Positions 19,168-28,728 of a DNA stretch of 35,737 bases are shown here, piece after piece. This DNA comes from Acidobacteriaceae bacterium (GTDB lineage: Bacteria > Acidobacteriota > Terriglobia > Terriglobales > Acidobacteriaceae). The stretch lies in contig JASHNW010000009.1 of NCBI GenBank assembly GCA_030041435.1, positions 1 through 35,737 on the forward strand, read 5' to 3'. Positions within the stretch are counted from its first letter, which is position 1. Every line of letters begins with the position of its first letter. Made by a program: the position numbers and the translations under genes. The notes below the pieces were generated by a model. The model was not told where the DNA came from and did not search any database. It saw nothing but the letters and a program-made list of their open reading frames with translations.

Positions 19168-20277
19168 CTATTTCTTTTCGCTCTCCTGCAGCAGCTCGAT
19201 CAGGTAATCCTTCCATACCTCGGCGTGGGTGTGCGTGCCGTGGCCATAGCTCTGCATGGAAGCCGGAATCAGGATGAACCGCGCGTGCGGCATGAGGGCC
19301 GCGAGTTGCGGCGCGATGTCCAGTTCCGGCGGATTGATGAAGTCGTCGGCGGAGTTGATCCACAGCACCGGCGCGGTGATGGTGGCGAGCTCCGGCTCAG
19401 GATTGTAGTTGCGCGAGGCGTCGAAGTAGTAGAGGAAGTCGTCGGCATCGGTGTGGGTGACGATGCGATCGACGGTCCGGGTCACGTAGTCCTCGGCCTG
19501 CTGGCGCGTGGGAAAGTCCTTCTGCATCTGTTGCGGCGCCGAGCCGGCGATGATGATGAAGTCTGCCGCGCCGCGCAGGCCTTCGACCGGCTCGGTGGTG
19601 TAGTTGCCGTTGTCCCACGCCGGGTCGTCGCGGATCGACTGCATCGCCATGTAGCGCCACATGCGATTGCGGCCGGCCAGCTCCATGGGCATGCACGCGA
19701 ACGGCGCGAGCGCGTCGGAGAAGTCAGGATAAGCCTCACCCCACATGAACGACTGCATGCATCCCATGGAAGTGCCAAGGATCAGCCGCAGGTGATCCAC
19801 GTGCAGGCCGTCGACGAGCATCTGGTGCTGCGAGCGGACCATGTCGGCGTAGTCGTAGTGGGGAAACTTCATGCGCAGCCCGTCCGAGGGCTTGCTCGAC
19901 TCGCCCATGCCGATGTCGTCGGGCAGGATGATGAAGTGCTTCGCGATGTCCAGCGGCTGGCCGGGGCCGAAGAGCACATCGGAGAAAACGGGATTGAGCA
20001 GCGAGTGCGCATCCCCGCTCGTGCCGTGCAGGAGCAGGACGGCGTTGTCCGCATGGCCGGCCGCGTCGCGATGCAGCGTGCCGAGGGTGAGGTAGTGGAG
20101 GCGCAGGTCGGGCAGCGTCTCGCCGGTCCCGAAGCGGAAATCATGGATCGCGTAGACGCCGTTTTGGATGGGCCAGTGCGTGGGCGCGTAGCTGGGCTTC
20201 GGGATCGGCAGCCCGCTTTGCGCAGCAGAGAGGGGGACGGCTGCGGCGAAGAGGAGTGCGCAGAGACGCTGGAGCAT
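19168..20277 (-). CDS. Exported MetX-like alpha/beta hydrolase
   Basis: A 369-residue serine hydrolase of the alpha/beta fold. The start (ATG 20277) has an AGGAGG ribosome site and gives a clean signal peptide MLQRLCALLFAAAVPLSAAQ, so it is exported. The layout follows the homoserine O-acetyltransferase (MetX) family: LHGTSGDAHSL oxyanion strand, PDDIGMGESSKPSDGLRMKFPHYDYADMV, the nucleophile elbow GTSMGCMQSF with S170, then the acid strand (VLWINSADDFINPPE) and YGHGTHTH with the probable catalytic His. True MetX is cytoplasmic, so export argues for a different substrate; calling it MetX from sequence similarity would be wrong. It lies 121 bases downstream of exbD on the same strand and upstream of the C45-type hydrolase gene. 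Confidence 0.85.
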   Translation of the reverse strand: MLQRLCALLFAAAVPLSAAQSGLPIPKPSYAPTHWPIQNGVYAIHDFRFGTGETLPDLRLHYLTLGTLHRDAAGHADNAVLLLHGTSGDAHSLLNPVFSDVLFGPGQPLDIAKHFIILPDDIGMGESSKPSDGLRMKFPHYDYADMVRSQHQMLVDGLHVDHLRLILGTSMGCMQSFMWGEAYPDFSDALAPFACMPMELAGRNRMWRYMAMQSIRDDPAWDNGNYTTEPVEGLRGAADFIIIAGSAPQQMQKDFPTRQQAEDYVTRTVDRIVTHTDADDFLYYFDASRNYNPEPELATITAPVLWINSADDFINPPELDIAPQLAALMPHARFILIPASMQSYGHGTHTHAEVWKDYLIELLQESEKK

Positions 20278-20398
20278 TGGGTCCTCCTGGAGATGAAGGA
20301 CCATCTTAAGGCGGCGGGGGCGTGCCCAGAGAGAGACTGGCATCGCCCGATGCAATTTCGTCCAGCCGGGAGCATAAACACGATCCGGGCGGCGGTGC

Positions 20399-20824
20399 CT
20401 AGTTGGAGGCGACGCCCGGGGTGAGCAGGCCCACGTGATCGATGCCGAGGGCATGGCTTATGTCGATGACGCTGGCGACGGAGGCGAAGTCCAGAGTCGG
20501 ATCGCCCTGGACGAACAGAACCTTCTCTTCACGGATGGAATAGATCCGGTTGAGCTCCGCGGCGAGTCGGGACTTCCCTTCTATCCGCTGGCCGTTGATC
20601 TGGTAGCTGGGCCCGGAGACGCCGGCGTGGATCTGCACGACGATCGTCTGTGCCGGCTGCGGCTGCGCGGATTTGGGCCGTTGGGGAATCATCGCGTCCA
20701 GGCCGCGCGGGGCGACCGGCACGATGACCATGAAAATGATGAGCAGCACAAGCAATACGTCGATCAGTGGCGTGACATTGGGATCGGCACGCAGGGATTT
20801 CGAGTTGCCGGAGCTCATCGCCAT
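20399..20824 (-). CDS. ExbD/TolR family energy-transducing membrane protein
   Basis: A 141-residue inner-membrane protein with one transmembrane helix near the N-terminus and a periplasmic domain. The segment NVTPLIDVLLVLLIIFMVIVPV carries the conserved membrane Asp of ExbD/TolR, which takes part in proton-driven rotation with ExbB/TolQ. The C-terminal domain (VLFVQGDPTLDFASVASVIDISHALGIDHVGLLTP) matches the family fold. The start ATG 20824 has AGGAG nine bases upstream; ATG 20818 is a near alternative. No exbB, tonB or tolB gene is beside it, so it is an orphan here and must work with subunits encoded elsewhere. It heads a same-strand run with the MetX-like and C45-like exported hydrolases. 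Confidence 0.92.
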   Translation of the reverse strand: MAMSSGNSKSLRADPNVTPLIDVLLVLLIIFMVIVPVAPRGLDAMIPQRPKSAQPQPAQTIVVQIHAGVSGPSYQINGQRIEGKSRLAAELNRIYSIREEKVLFVQGDPTLDFASVASVIDISHALGIDHVGLLTPGVASN

Positions 20825-21139
20825 GGGAAGTTTCTCCTGTACGGCTATTGACTCCGCGCATCCCCGGAAGGTTCCTGTTGCATCTATGCAGGACGGCCGG
20901 TAACCGCGGCAAGGAAGGCGCTGCGCGACACCCATACTGCACCCTTCGGCTTCGCCCCGAGGCAGGCTCTGAAGCCACGCCCTGTTACAAATACACGAGC
21001 TTTTCTACAACCGATGGGGCCCTGCGCTGATTCGAATTCCCCGCTCGCGGCGTCGTTCACTCCCAGCCTTTGCGAAGATCGCAGATGTGTTGATCAGCGT
21101 CGGCAATGGAGTGGCCGGATGCGCCCCGCATCCCGCCGA
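20825..21139. other. Intergenic region upstream of exbD
   Basis: About 315 bases between exbD and the first SGNH hydrolase gene, both read on the minus strand. It holds the exbD ribosome site. I see no convincing -35/-10 pair, no hairpin with a T-run for the SGNH gene, and no conserved coding frame. Confidence 0.5.
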
Positions 21140-22402
21140 TTACCGTGCGGCGACCGCGGCAGGGAAGGTGACGACGTCGCTGCTGGTTCCCTGCCCGGCA
21201 AGCCATGCTTCGTATTGTTGCGCGATGCAGCTGTAGCCCCCGGTCCCTGCGCAGTTCGTATTTTGGCTCGAGTACGTGTTCGCGCCCGGGTGCAGCCAGT
21301 CGATCGCATATACGGATGCGCCGCTCGCATGGGTGGCCGGACTCGTGCCGTAGGCTCCGCGAACACAAGTGGTCGGGCTCTCGTAACGGATATCTTCGCT
21401 GTCCACGGTCAGGATGACCCCATTGGCGCCCGGCGATGCAGAGATCGAAAACGTGCAGGTGGAGGTATCCGCAATGGGCGCGGTCAGCGTACCCAGCACC
21501 CAGCCCGACTTGAGCGACAAGGGCGGGACGTCGTTGCCGTGGTCGGCGACATCCGGCGCGAACGTCGGGTCGTAGTGGCTGACGAGCGCGCTGCGGATGT
21601 CGACCACATGGGAGCCGTAGAGCGACGACAGCGTGGCATTCTCGCTCTGGATAGTGTTGTAGTCTGCAGTCCCCATCGGCTCCAGGTCGGAGTTGATGAT
21701 CGTCATCACGCTCCAGCAGCTGGTCTTGCCCTCGGCCACGGCAACCATCGCCGCAATGTCGGCGAGAACCACGCTGGGCGACTGGTAGTTATTGCGCCCG
21801 GCTTCGATGCTCACGCAGCCGCTCAGCTCTTCGCCCAGCACCGCAGTCCACGCGTTTCCGGCCGGGACACTCACCGCACTGGCGGGATAAGTGGCCGGCG
21901 TGAAGCTGTAAGTGCTTCCGGTCTGGGTGCAGCTGCCTTCATAACTGACCCCGGAGACCACCGTTGCCAGCTGTACCGCCGGGCCCTGAATGCCCGCCTG
22001 ATAACAGGGCTCGTCTCCGGGCGGAAACGCGACCGTGACCGAGCCGCTGGTGGGGATGGTAAACGCGGAAGCAAAGGTTTGCGCACTCGTTCCCGCGTAT
22101 GCGTTCATGCGGACGGCGACCTGAGTGCTCGTCTGCGCCCCAATGCCCTCGTTGTCCACGGTCATGCCCGTCGCGGCCGCAACCTGCGAAGGCCAGTCGC
22201 TTCCCGCGATCTGGTGACAACAGCCGCGTGTGATCGAGTCGCCGAAGGCCGCCAGCGAGCTGGGTTTTGTTGACGTGGGAGTCGGCGCCGGCGTGGACAC
22301 TCTGCCTCCGCCGCAACCCGTAATGCCGGCCGAACTAACCAGGCAGATAAGACCAACAAATACAGAGTATCTCAGGGAAGCCACAACCAACCTGCTGAAC
22401 AA
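21140..22402 (-). CDS. SGNH/GDSL-type hydrolase, putative lipoprotein (tandem copy 1)
   Basis: A 420-residue exported protein with a hydrophobic leader ending in a lipobox-like ITGC (C30), then a Thr/Pro-rich linker. Catalytic blocks of the SGNH fold are visible: block I AAFGDSIT with nucleophile S56, a GRNN segment in the place of the GxND block, and a late DWLHP with D368 and H371 as the acid and base. CCHQIAGSDWPSQ after block I is shared with its neighbour. The middle region (~200-330) is an insertion compared with minimal SGNH enzymes. No ATG is available near the N-terminus; translation appears to use TTG at 22402, or a nearby TTG/GTG codon. It is closely related to the product of 23233-24483. 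Esterase, acetylesterase or lipase activity is possible; the substrate is unknown. Confidence 0.8.
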   Translation of the reverse strand: MFSRLVVASLRYSVFVGLICLVSSAGITGCGGGRVSTPAPTPTSTKPSSLAAFGDSITRGCCHQIAGSDWPSQVAAATGMTVDNEGIGAQTSTQVAVRMNAYAGTSAQTFASAFTIPTSGSVTVAFPPGDEPCYQAGIQGPAVQLATVVSGVSYEGSCTQTGSTYSFTPATYPASAVSVPAGNAWTAVLGEELSGCVSIEAGRNNYQSPSVVLADIAAMVAVAEGKTSCWSVMTIINSDLEPMGTADYNTIQSENATLSSLYGSHVVDIRSALVSHYDPTFAPDVADHGNDVPPLSLKSGWVLGTLTAPIADTSTCTFSISASPGANGVILTVDSEDIRYESPTTCVRGAYGTSPATHASGASVYAIDWLHPGANTYSSQNTNCAGTGGYSCIAQQYEAWLAGQGTSSDVVTFPAAVAAR

Positions 22403-22748
22403 GGCGCCTTTGCTTAACTGCGAAATTTCAAGGATACACGTCTTCAGCTATAAGTAAAGATTACTTTGGAGATAGAACTGTTACTTCCGGAAAACGGGGC
22501 ACGTCTGACTCGGCTGCGGCAGAGGCCTCGCCCAGGGCAAGCTCCGAGCTACCGTGAAGACGCCAGGCGTCTGCGACCCAGGAGCTGAAGCGCGTGTGGC
22601 GTCATGAGAGAACACCCGCTGCTGGTCGCCGGGCACGACCACGGGCGAGCCACGCCCCTCTCCCCGCTCAAGCCCCATCAAGGCTTGCAGCAGCACCCTC
22701 TATTTCCATTGCCTCGCCACAGCGGGTGCACCCTTATAAGATGACCTC
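22403..22748. other. Intergenic region between the divergent SGNH copy 1 and DUF6526 genes
   Basis: About 346 bases. The left end must hold the promoter of the minus-strand SGNH gene and the right end the -10 of the plus-strand small membrane protein gene. A 15-base inverted repeat (AGACGCC-A-GGCGTCT) lies at 22558-22572. No RNA gene or credible coding frame is seen in the middle. Confidence 0.45.
22737..22742 (+). promoter_or_regulatory. -10 box (TAAGAT, overlapping TATAAG) for a probable leaderless mRNA
   Basis: TAAGAT ends 6 bases before the ATG at 22749; the overlapping TATAAG (22735-22740) is an alternative reading. Either puts the transcription start at or within a few bases of the start codon. 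No ribosome site is present between the box and ATG. Confidence 0.45.
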
Positions 22749-23177
22749 ATGCCCCGACCACAAACAGCAGCCAGCCACGCCGCACTCGATCCGATCACCC
22801 ATTTTGTGCTCATTCCTGTCTTCACCGTCAATGTCATCGCGTCAATTGTCCTGGCGTTCAACGCTCGCCACGGACTCGGCCTCCATCTTTGGCTCATCGT
22901 CGTCTCCTTTGCGCTTCTCCTTTCCGTCGTGAAGATGCGCGCCTACCCTCTTCGCGTGCAGGATCGCGTGATTCGCCTCGAAGAGCGGCTCCGCATCGCC
23001 GCTCTTGCGCCCGCTGCCGACGCAGGCAGGCTCTCGACCCGTCAGCTCATCGCGCTCCGCTTCGCCTCCGACGCGGAACTCCCCGCCCTCGTCGCGCGCA
23101 CCCTCGCCGAGAACCTCGACCCCCAGGCCATTAAGAACAGCATCGTGACCTGGCGTCCCGACTACGCCCGTATCTAA
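22749..23177 (+). CDS. DUF6526-like small membrane protein
   Basis: A 142-residue protein with two transmembrane helices (about residues 17-36 and 45-62), separated by a short loop with RHGLG, then a cytoplasmic tail. The tail has VKMRAYPLRVQDRVIRLEERLRI and RLSTRQLIALRFASDAELPALVARTL, a helical hairpin characteristic of the DUF6526 family as I remember it. Function is not known for the family. The gene sits on the plus strand between two duplicated SGNH hydrolase genes on the minus strand. It appears to use a leaderless mRNA. It differs from both flanks in strand and content, so the duplication of the flanks did not include it. Confidence 0.75.
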   Translation: MPRPQTAASHAALDPITHFVLIPVFTVNVIASIVLAFNARHGLGLHLWLIVVSFALLLSVVKMRAYPLRVQDRVIRLEERLRIAALAPAADAGRLSTRQLIALRFASDAELPALVARTLAENLDPQAIKNSIVTWRPDYARI

Positions 23178-23232
23178 TCGCCGCTGGACACAGCGCGCCG
23201 CGCGAGCCCCGCAATGCCGGTTTCGTTCTGCG

Positions 23233-24483
23233 CTACGGGCCCTGGCGGGCGTCGCTGCCGGCTCTCACCAGCCATGCTTCGTACTCTTGCGCGATGCAGG
23301 CATAGCCGCCGGCCCCTGCGCAGTTTGGATTATGCGCCGAATGAGTGTTCGCCCCCGGATGCAGCCAGTCGATCGCATACACGGGTGCCCCGCTCGCATG
23401 CGTGGCCGGAGTCGTGCCGTATTCGCCACGCACGCATGTGGTCGGGTTCTCGTAACGGATATCTTCGCTGTCCACAGTCAGGATGAGCCCATTCGCGCCC
23501 ACCGGCGCTGAGATGGAAAACGTGCAGGTCGAGGTATCCGCAATCGGCGCCGTCAGCCTGCCCAGCACCCAGCCCGACTTGAGCGAGAGCGGCGGAATGT
23601 CGTTGCCGTGGTCGGCGACATCCGGCGCGAACGACCGGTCGTAGTGGCTGACGAGCGCGCTGCGGATATCGACCACATGGGAACCGTAGAGCGACGCCAG
23701 CCTGGCATTCTCGCTCCGAATCGTCCTGTATTGAGCGGTCCCAATCGGCTCCAGATCGGAATTGAGAATCGTCATCACGCTCCAGTGCGTGGTGTTGCGC
23801 CTGGCCACGGCAACCATCGCCGCAATGTCGGCCAGAACCACGCTGGGCGACTGGTAGTTATTGCGCCCGGCTTCGATGCTCACCCACCCGCTCATCTCGC
23901 TGCCCAGTACGGCCGTCCACGCGTTCCCGGCAGGAACATTCACCGCACCTGCCGGGTACGCGGTCGGGGTAAAGCGGTAGCTGCTTCCGGCCTGGGTGCA
24001 TTTGCCTTCATAGGTGACTCCGGAGACCACCGTTGCCAGCAGCACCGCCGGTCCCTGAATGCCCGCCTGATAGCAGGGCTCGTCTCCAGGCGGAAACGCG
24101 ACCGTGACCGAGCCGCTGGTGGGGATGGTGAATGCGGAAGCGAAGGTTTGCGCTTGCGTTCCCGCGTATGCGTTCATGCGGACAGCGACCTGGGTGCTCG
24201 TCTGCGCCCCAATGCCCTCGTTGTATACGGTAAGGCCCGCCGCCTTCCCAACCTGCGAAGGCCAGTCGTTTCCCGCCATCTGGTGACAACAGCTGCGTGT
24301 GATCGAGTCGCCGAACGCTGCCAGCGTGCCGGGGCTTGTGGTTGGGTGGGTTGTCTGCCCGGCTGACGCCAGACCTGCGCCGAAACCCGCCATGGCGACA
24401 GCACCGCACAGGCACACCGCCAATCGGCGTGCAGCGGACCAAATGGAAGCGACAGGGAAACTCCTCACCACCGCGTCTCTCAT
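23233..24483 (-). CDS. SGNH/GDSL-type hydrolase, secreted (tandem copy 2)
   Basis: A 416-residue paralogue of the gene at 21140-22402. The signal peptide ends around GLASA (residue ~41) and has no lipobox, so this copy is probably soluble and secreted while copy 1 is a lipoprotein. Catalytic blocks are the same: GDSIT with S60, GRNN, and DWLHP with D372 and H375. Nucleotide similarity to copy 1 is very high through most of the mature region; the ends differ. ATG 24483 follows GGGAGGG immediately, an unusually tight ribosome site. A TATTCT -10-like box lies about 25 bases further upstream. Both copies keep all catalytic residues, so both look functional. Confidence 0.8.
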   Translation of the reverse strand: MRDAVVRSFPVASIWSAARRLAVCLCGAVAMAGFGAGLASAGQTTHPTTSPGTLAAFGDSITRSCCHQMAGNDWPSQVGKAAGLTVYNEGIGAQTSTQVAVRMNAYAGTQAQTFASAFTIPTSGSVTVAFPPGDEPCYQAGIQGPAVLLATVVSGVTYEGKCTQAGSSYRFTPTAYPAGAVNVPAGNAWTAVLGSEMSGWVSIEAGRNNYQSPSVVLADIAAMVAVARRNTTHWSVMTILNSDLEPIGTAQYRTIRSENARLASLYGSHVVDIRSALVSHYDRSFAPDVADHGNDIPPLSLKSGWVLGRLTAPIADTSTCTFSISAPVGANGLILTVDSEDIRYENPTTCVRGEYGTTPATHASGAPVYAIDWLHPGANTHSAHNPNCAGAGGYACIAQEYEAWLVRAGSDARQGP

Positions 24484-24649
24484 CCCTCCCTTCGGCCAAA
24501 AGCAAAGAATACACAAGAAGGGCAAAAGGAATCGTTCCCGTCAGGAAGCAGTGCTGCCTGATCGCGCGGAGCAGAGGTGGGCGGCCCGTGCCGGCGCAGG
24601 GCGCAGACCACGAGCCCCCGCTGGAGACGCAATCACCGCCGAGCAGGAT

Positions 24650-24684
24650 AAACAAAACGGGCCTCGTCATGAAGACGAGGCCCG
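24650..24684 (-). terminator. Rho-independent terminator of groEL
   Basis: A perfect 11-bp stem (24658-24668 with 24674-24684, CGGGCCTCGTC and its complement) closes a 5-base loop. Read on the minus strand it is followed by TTTTGTTT (24650-24657). It lies 45 bases after the groEL stop codon. Confidence 0.92.
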
Positions 24685-24729
24685 CTGTTCCCGCCGGCCG
24701 CTTTTCTGCTGACCGGCCTTTCGCTGCCT

Positions 24730-26809
<2,080 letters not shown>

Positions 26810-27027
26810 TGCGTCTCCTTCACAGTTGTTTTGCGCAGCGCGCGAGGCGCGCCCCGCATGGTTTTTCCCGCAGACGTATATCCGCGGAGAGAACTTTCCG
26901 AAGATTGCCTGATTGATGGAGAGCGACCGCGGGACACGAGGCCCGGATTGGGCCGACTTCCGTGGGATCCCGAGCGTACCCACGCAATGCACCGGCGCGG
27001 GGACGCCTTTTAGCACTTTCGCCCTTC
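26810..27027 (-). other. Long 5' leader of the groES-groEL mRNA
   Basis: If transcription starts in the CIRCE region, the mRNA has about 220 untranslated bases before groES. Short hairpins are visible (GGCCC-aatcc-GGGCC; a GCGCG/CGCGC pair nearer the start). No known RNA thermometer or riboswitch is recognised. A second promoter inside the leader cannot be excluded. Confidence 0.5.
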
Positions 27028-27036
27028 GACTGCTAA
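27010..27036. promoter_or_regulatory. CIRCE operator (HrcA binding site)
   Basis: TTAGCACTT, nine bases, GACTGCTAA. Each arm matches the CIRCE consensus (TTAGCACTC-N9-GAGTGCTAA) at 8 of 9 positions, and the 9-base spacing is exact. It touches the -10 box and spans the likely start site of groES-groEL, so HrcA would block initiation. hrcA itself is not in the window. Confidence 0.9.
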
Positions 27037-27064
27037 AGTACGCGAGGGCCGCGACGGCTGTCAA
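27035..27064 (-). promoter_or_regulatory. Sigma-70 promoter of groES-groEL (TTGACA, 18 bp, TACTTT)
   Basis: On the minus strand, a perfect -35 TTGACA (27059-27064) is followed after 18 bases by TACTTT (27035-27040). The -10 overlaps the first base or two of the CIRCE arm. Predicted start is near 27028. Confidence 0.85.
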
Positions 27065-27085
27065 GCGGATTTGGAGGGATTTTAG

Positions 27086-27106
27086 GTGAAAAGTGAGTGA
27101 AAGTGA
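27086..27106. repeat. Near-tandem GTGAAA(A)GTGA repeat upstream of the groES promoter
   Basis: GTGAAAAGTGA (27086-27096) is followed directly by GTGAAAGTGA (27097-27106). It lies about 22 bases upstream of the -35 box of groES-groEL. The role is unknown; an activator site or upstream element is possible. The remaining ~200 bases to 27309 show nothing identifiable. Confidence 0.5.
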
Positions 27107-27309
27107 CTCAGATTATCGGCTATGCCTGCTGGAGCCAGCCCGTTTGACGACGCCTCCCGGCCCACAGAGAGCACTCCATGGGCTTGGACGACAGCTGGAG
27201 GGAGATCTGTTGGCAGCCGCACAGGTGCGACAAGCCGGCATTTCGTTACGAATCAGGGGAGCAAATCCGCCGTCGGCCTCACAGGACGGTTCTCTGAGCT
27301 AACCGTTTT

Positions 27310-27699
27310 CTACGCGCGCCTTATGTCCGAGTACGCCGTCTCGATGAGCCTCCTGAGCGATGCGGCGTCGGTGGCCGTTCCCGGTCTCAGCTTCACATGG
27401 CGCATGAACTTGCCGGTCCCTTGCAACAAGCGAGCCGGATCCGGCAGCGCAGCGCCGTGAAAGAACCCCACGTTGACGTGCGCAGTGAATACATTGACGT
27501 AGCCGAAGGGTGCATCGCCCAGGCACGCAACCGCACAGCCGTCATGCAGGGTCTCCCGGACTTCGTCCCCGCATTTTCGCATCACCTCAAACCACTCGTG
27601 CGCGATCGCTCCCAATTCACCTCGATGCTCATTCATCCACGCGTCGATCGCGGGATCGCGTTCGACAGCATCGTTGAATCGCAGCAATTCCGTTCTCAT
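27310..27699 (-). CDS. DUF1801 (YdhG-like) domain protein
   Basis: A 129-residue cytoplasmic protein. ATG 27699 follows GTGGAG with good spacing. The C-terminal two thirds match DUF1801: GYVNVFTAHVNVGFFHGAALPDPARLLQGTGKFMRHVKLRPG is the family core (phenylalanine-rich strand, DP..LL.G.GK.MRH.K). The N-terminal part is helical with ERDPAIDAWMNEHR. The biochemical role of the family is unknown; homologues are small stand-alone proteins. It is a single gene, with its stop about 270 bases downstream, in its own direction, of the opposite end of the groES control region. Nothing around it suggests a pathway. Confidence 0.85.
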   Translation of the reverse strand: MRTELLRFNDAVERDPAIDAWMNEHRGELGAIAHEWFEVMRKCGDEVRETLHDGCAVACLGDAPFGYVNVFTAHVNVGFFHGAALPDPARLLQGTGKFMRHVKLRPGTATDAASLRRLIETAYSDIRRA

Positions 27700-28074
27700 C
27701 GCCGCTCCACTTCCGCTTTCATTCTCTGTGATCCAGCGCACAGCAGAATGTTGTCCCCGAAACTACAATAGTCAGCCGACATCGGTTTGGTCATTTGCGT
27801 GAGAAGCAAGCTTTCATGCTCTCCGAGGCCAGGCGCCCCCGGGTTCCATGCCTTCACTGAGGCCTGGAGAGGGGTCTGCGCATATTCTCGACAAGAATCG
27901 CCGACTGATCCGCATTCTCAGGCGATCTCGTGCCAGCACGAGCTGGTTTGAACAGACATCCCGCCGCCCCGGAGGCCTGGTATGCGTCTCGGGCTTCAAA
28001 AACAGGAACTGAGGTGTCTTGTGGGGCGGCTGGCAAGTCAAAACGGCCATTCCGATTCAATGAGAGGTGACACC
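27700..28074. other. Intergenic region between the divergent DUF1801 and small unknown genes
   Basis: About 375 bases. A TATTGT -10-like sequence for the DUF1801 gene lies near 27760-27770 (minus strand). A 16-base near-perfect palindrome, CTCGTGC-CA-GCACGAG, occupies 27927-27942, upstream of the plus-strand gene. No RNA gene or clear plus-strand promoter is identified. Confidence 0.45.
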
Positions 28075-28542
28075 ATGCCAACAGTCATGGAGCAAAAACA
28101 CGAACAGGCAACACAGCCCGGCATCCAGGGAGTTCTCGCAACCATCACGCAATCGGGCTGCACCAACACCTGTGGCTACAACGTCGCGCTACACAATGAC
28201 GGCAGCGCCGCGGCAGACATCATGGCTACCACGCACTCCCTGGTGACGGAGCAAAAGTATCCTGCCGGGACCATCGATACAAAACCGCTGCGGAAGCTGC
28301 TGACAGCGATTGGCGATGTCAGCAGAATCCCGACCGGAACCTGCCCGAAACCGGCATCCTTTGCAACGACCACCAAAATCACGTATGCAGGCAAGACCAG
28401 CGGAGATCTGCAATGCATTCAGCCACCAGAACCAGGCGGCGATCAGGCGCTGCTGCATGAATCTGAGCAGCTGGCGAGACTCGTGCTGACCATCCTGGTT
28501 CAATTGAAGTTTGACGACAGGCGCGTCATTTCGAACCAGTAG
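28075..28542 (+). CDS. Unrecognised small protein with two Cys pairs, upstream of the DUF4157 gene
   Basis: Not recognised. The start ATG 28075 follows GAGAGGT by five to six bases; an in-frame ATG at 28060 is less well placed. The 155-residue product has no signal peptide or membrane segment. Residues ~20-70 look like beta-strands (GVLATITQSGCTNTCGYNVAL then a DGSAAADI turn), with a CxxxC pair; two further cysteines occur at GTCPKP and LQCIQP. The last ~30 residues are helical (ALLHESEQLARLVLTILVQL). The SGC...Y-V-L-DG pattern is loosely like DUF6438-type domains, but that is weak. It precedes the DUF4157-M35 gene by 186 bases on the same strand, so the two could form a functional pair such as effector and inhibitor; this is speculation. 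Confidence 0.6.
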   Translation: MPTVMEQKHEQATQPGIQGVLATITQSGCTNTCGYNVALHNDGSAAADIMATTHSLVTEQKYPAGTIDTKPLRKLLTAIGDVSRIPTGTCPKPASFATTTKITYAGKTSGDLQCIQPPEPGGDQALLHESEQLARLVLTILVQLKFDDRRVISNQ

Positions 28543-28667
28543 AACGAAATCTGGCGGGTGACCCACATCTTCTCCACCGACAAATGCGGGTCACCCTCTG
28601 TCCTTCCCTGCGCTGCCCGCCTCTCCAGCTCATCGACCGCCGCAAGCTCACGAATGCCGTTCCGGTG

Positions 28668-28673
28668 TATAGT
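28668..28673 (+). promoter_or_regulatory. Candidate -10 box (TATAGT) of the DUF4157 gene
   Basis: TATAGT sits 55 bases before ATG 28729 in the gap after the small unknown gene. No good -35 is visible. If used, the DUF4157 gene is transcribed separately from the upstream gene. Confidence 0.35.
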
Positions 28674-28728
28674 TGCGCCCAACGGTGCTCGTCGCAACCG
28701 GGATTCCGGCACAGCGCCGCCTCCGGCC

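Noticed and set aside
19168..20277. Annotation as homoserine O-acetyltransferase (metX)
   Set aside because: The nucleophile elbow is MetX-like, but a clear signal peptide places the protein outside the cytoplasm, where that reaction has no role.
27093..27302. Possible small gene in the gap upstream of groES
   Set aside because: No ribosome site, no conserved motif, and it overlaps regulatory sequence of the groES operon.
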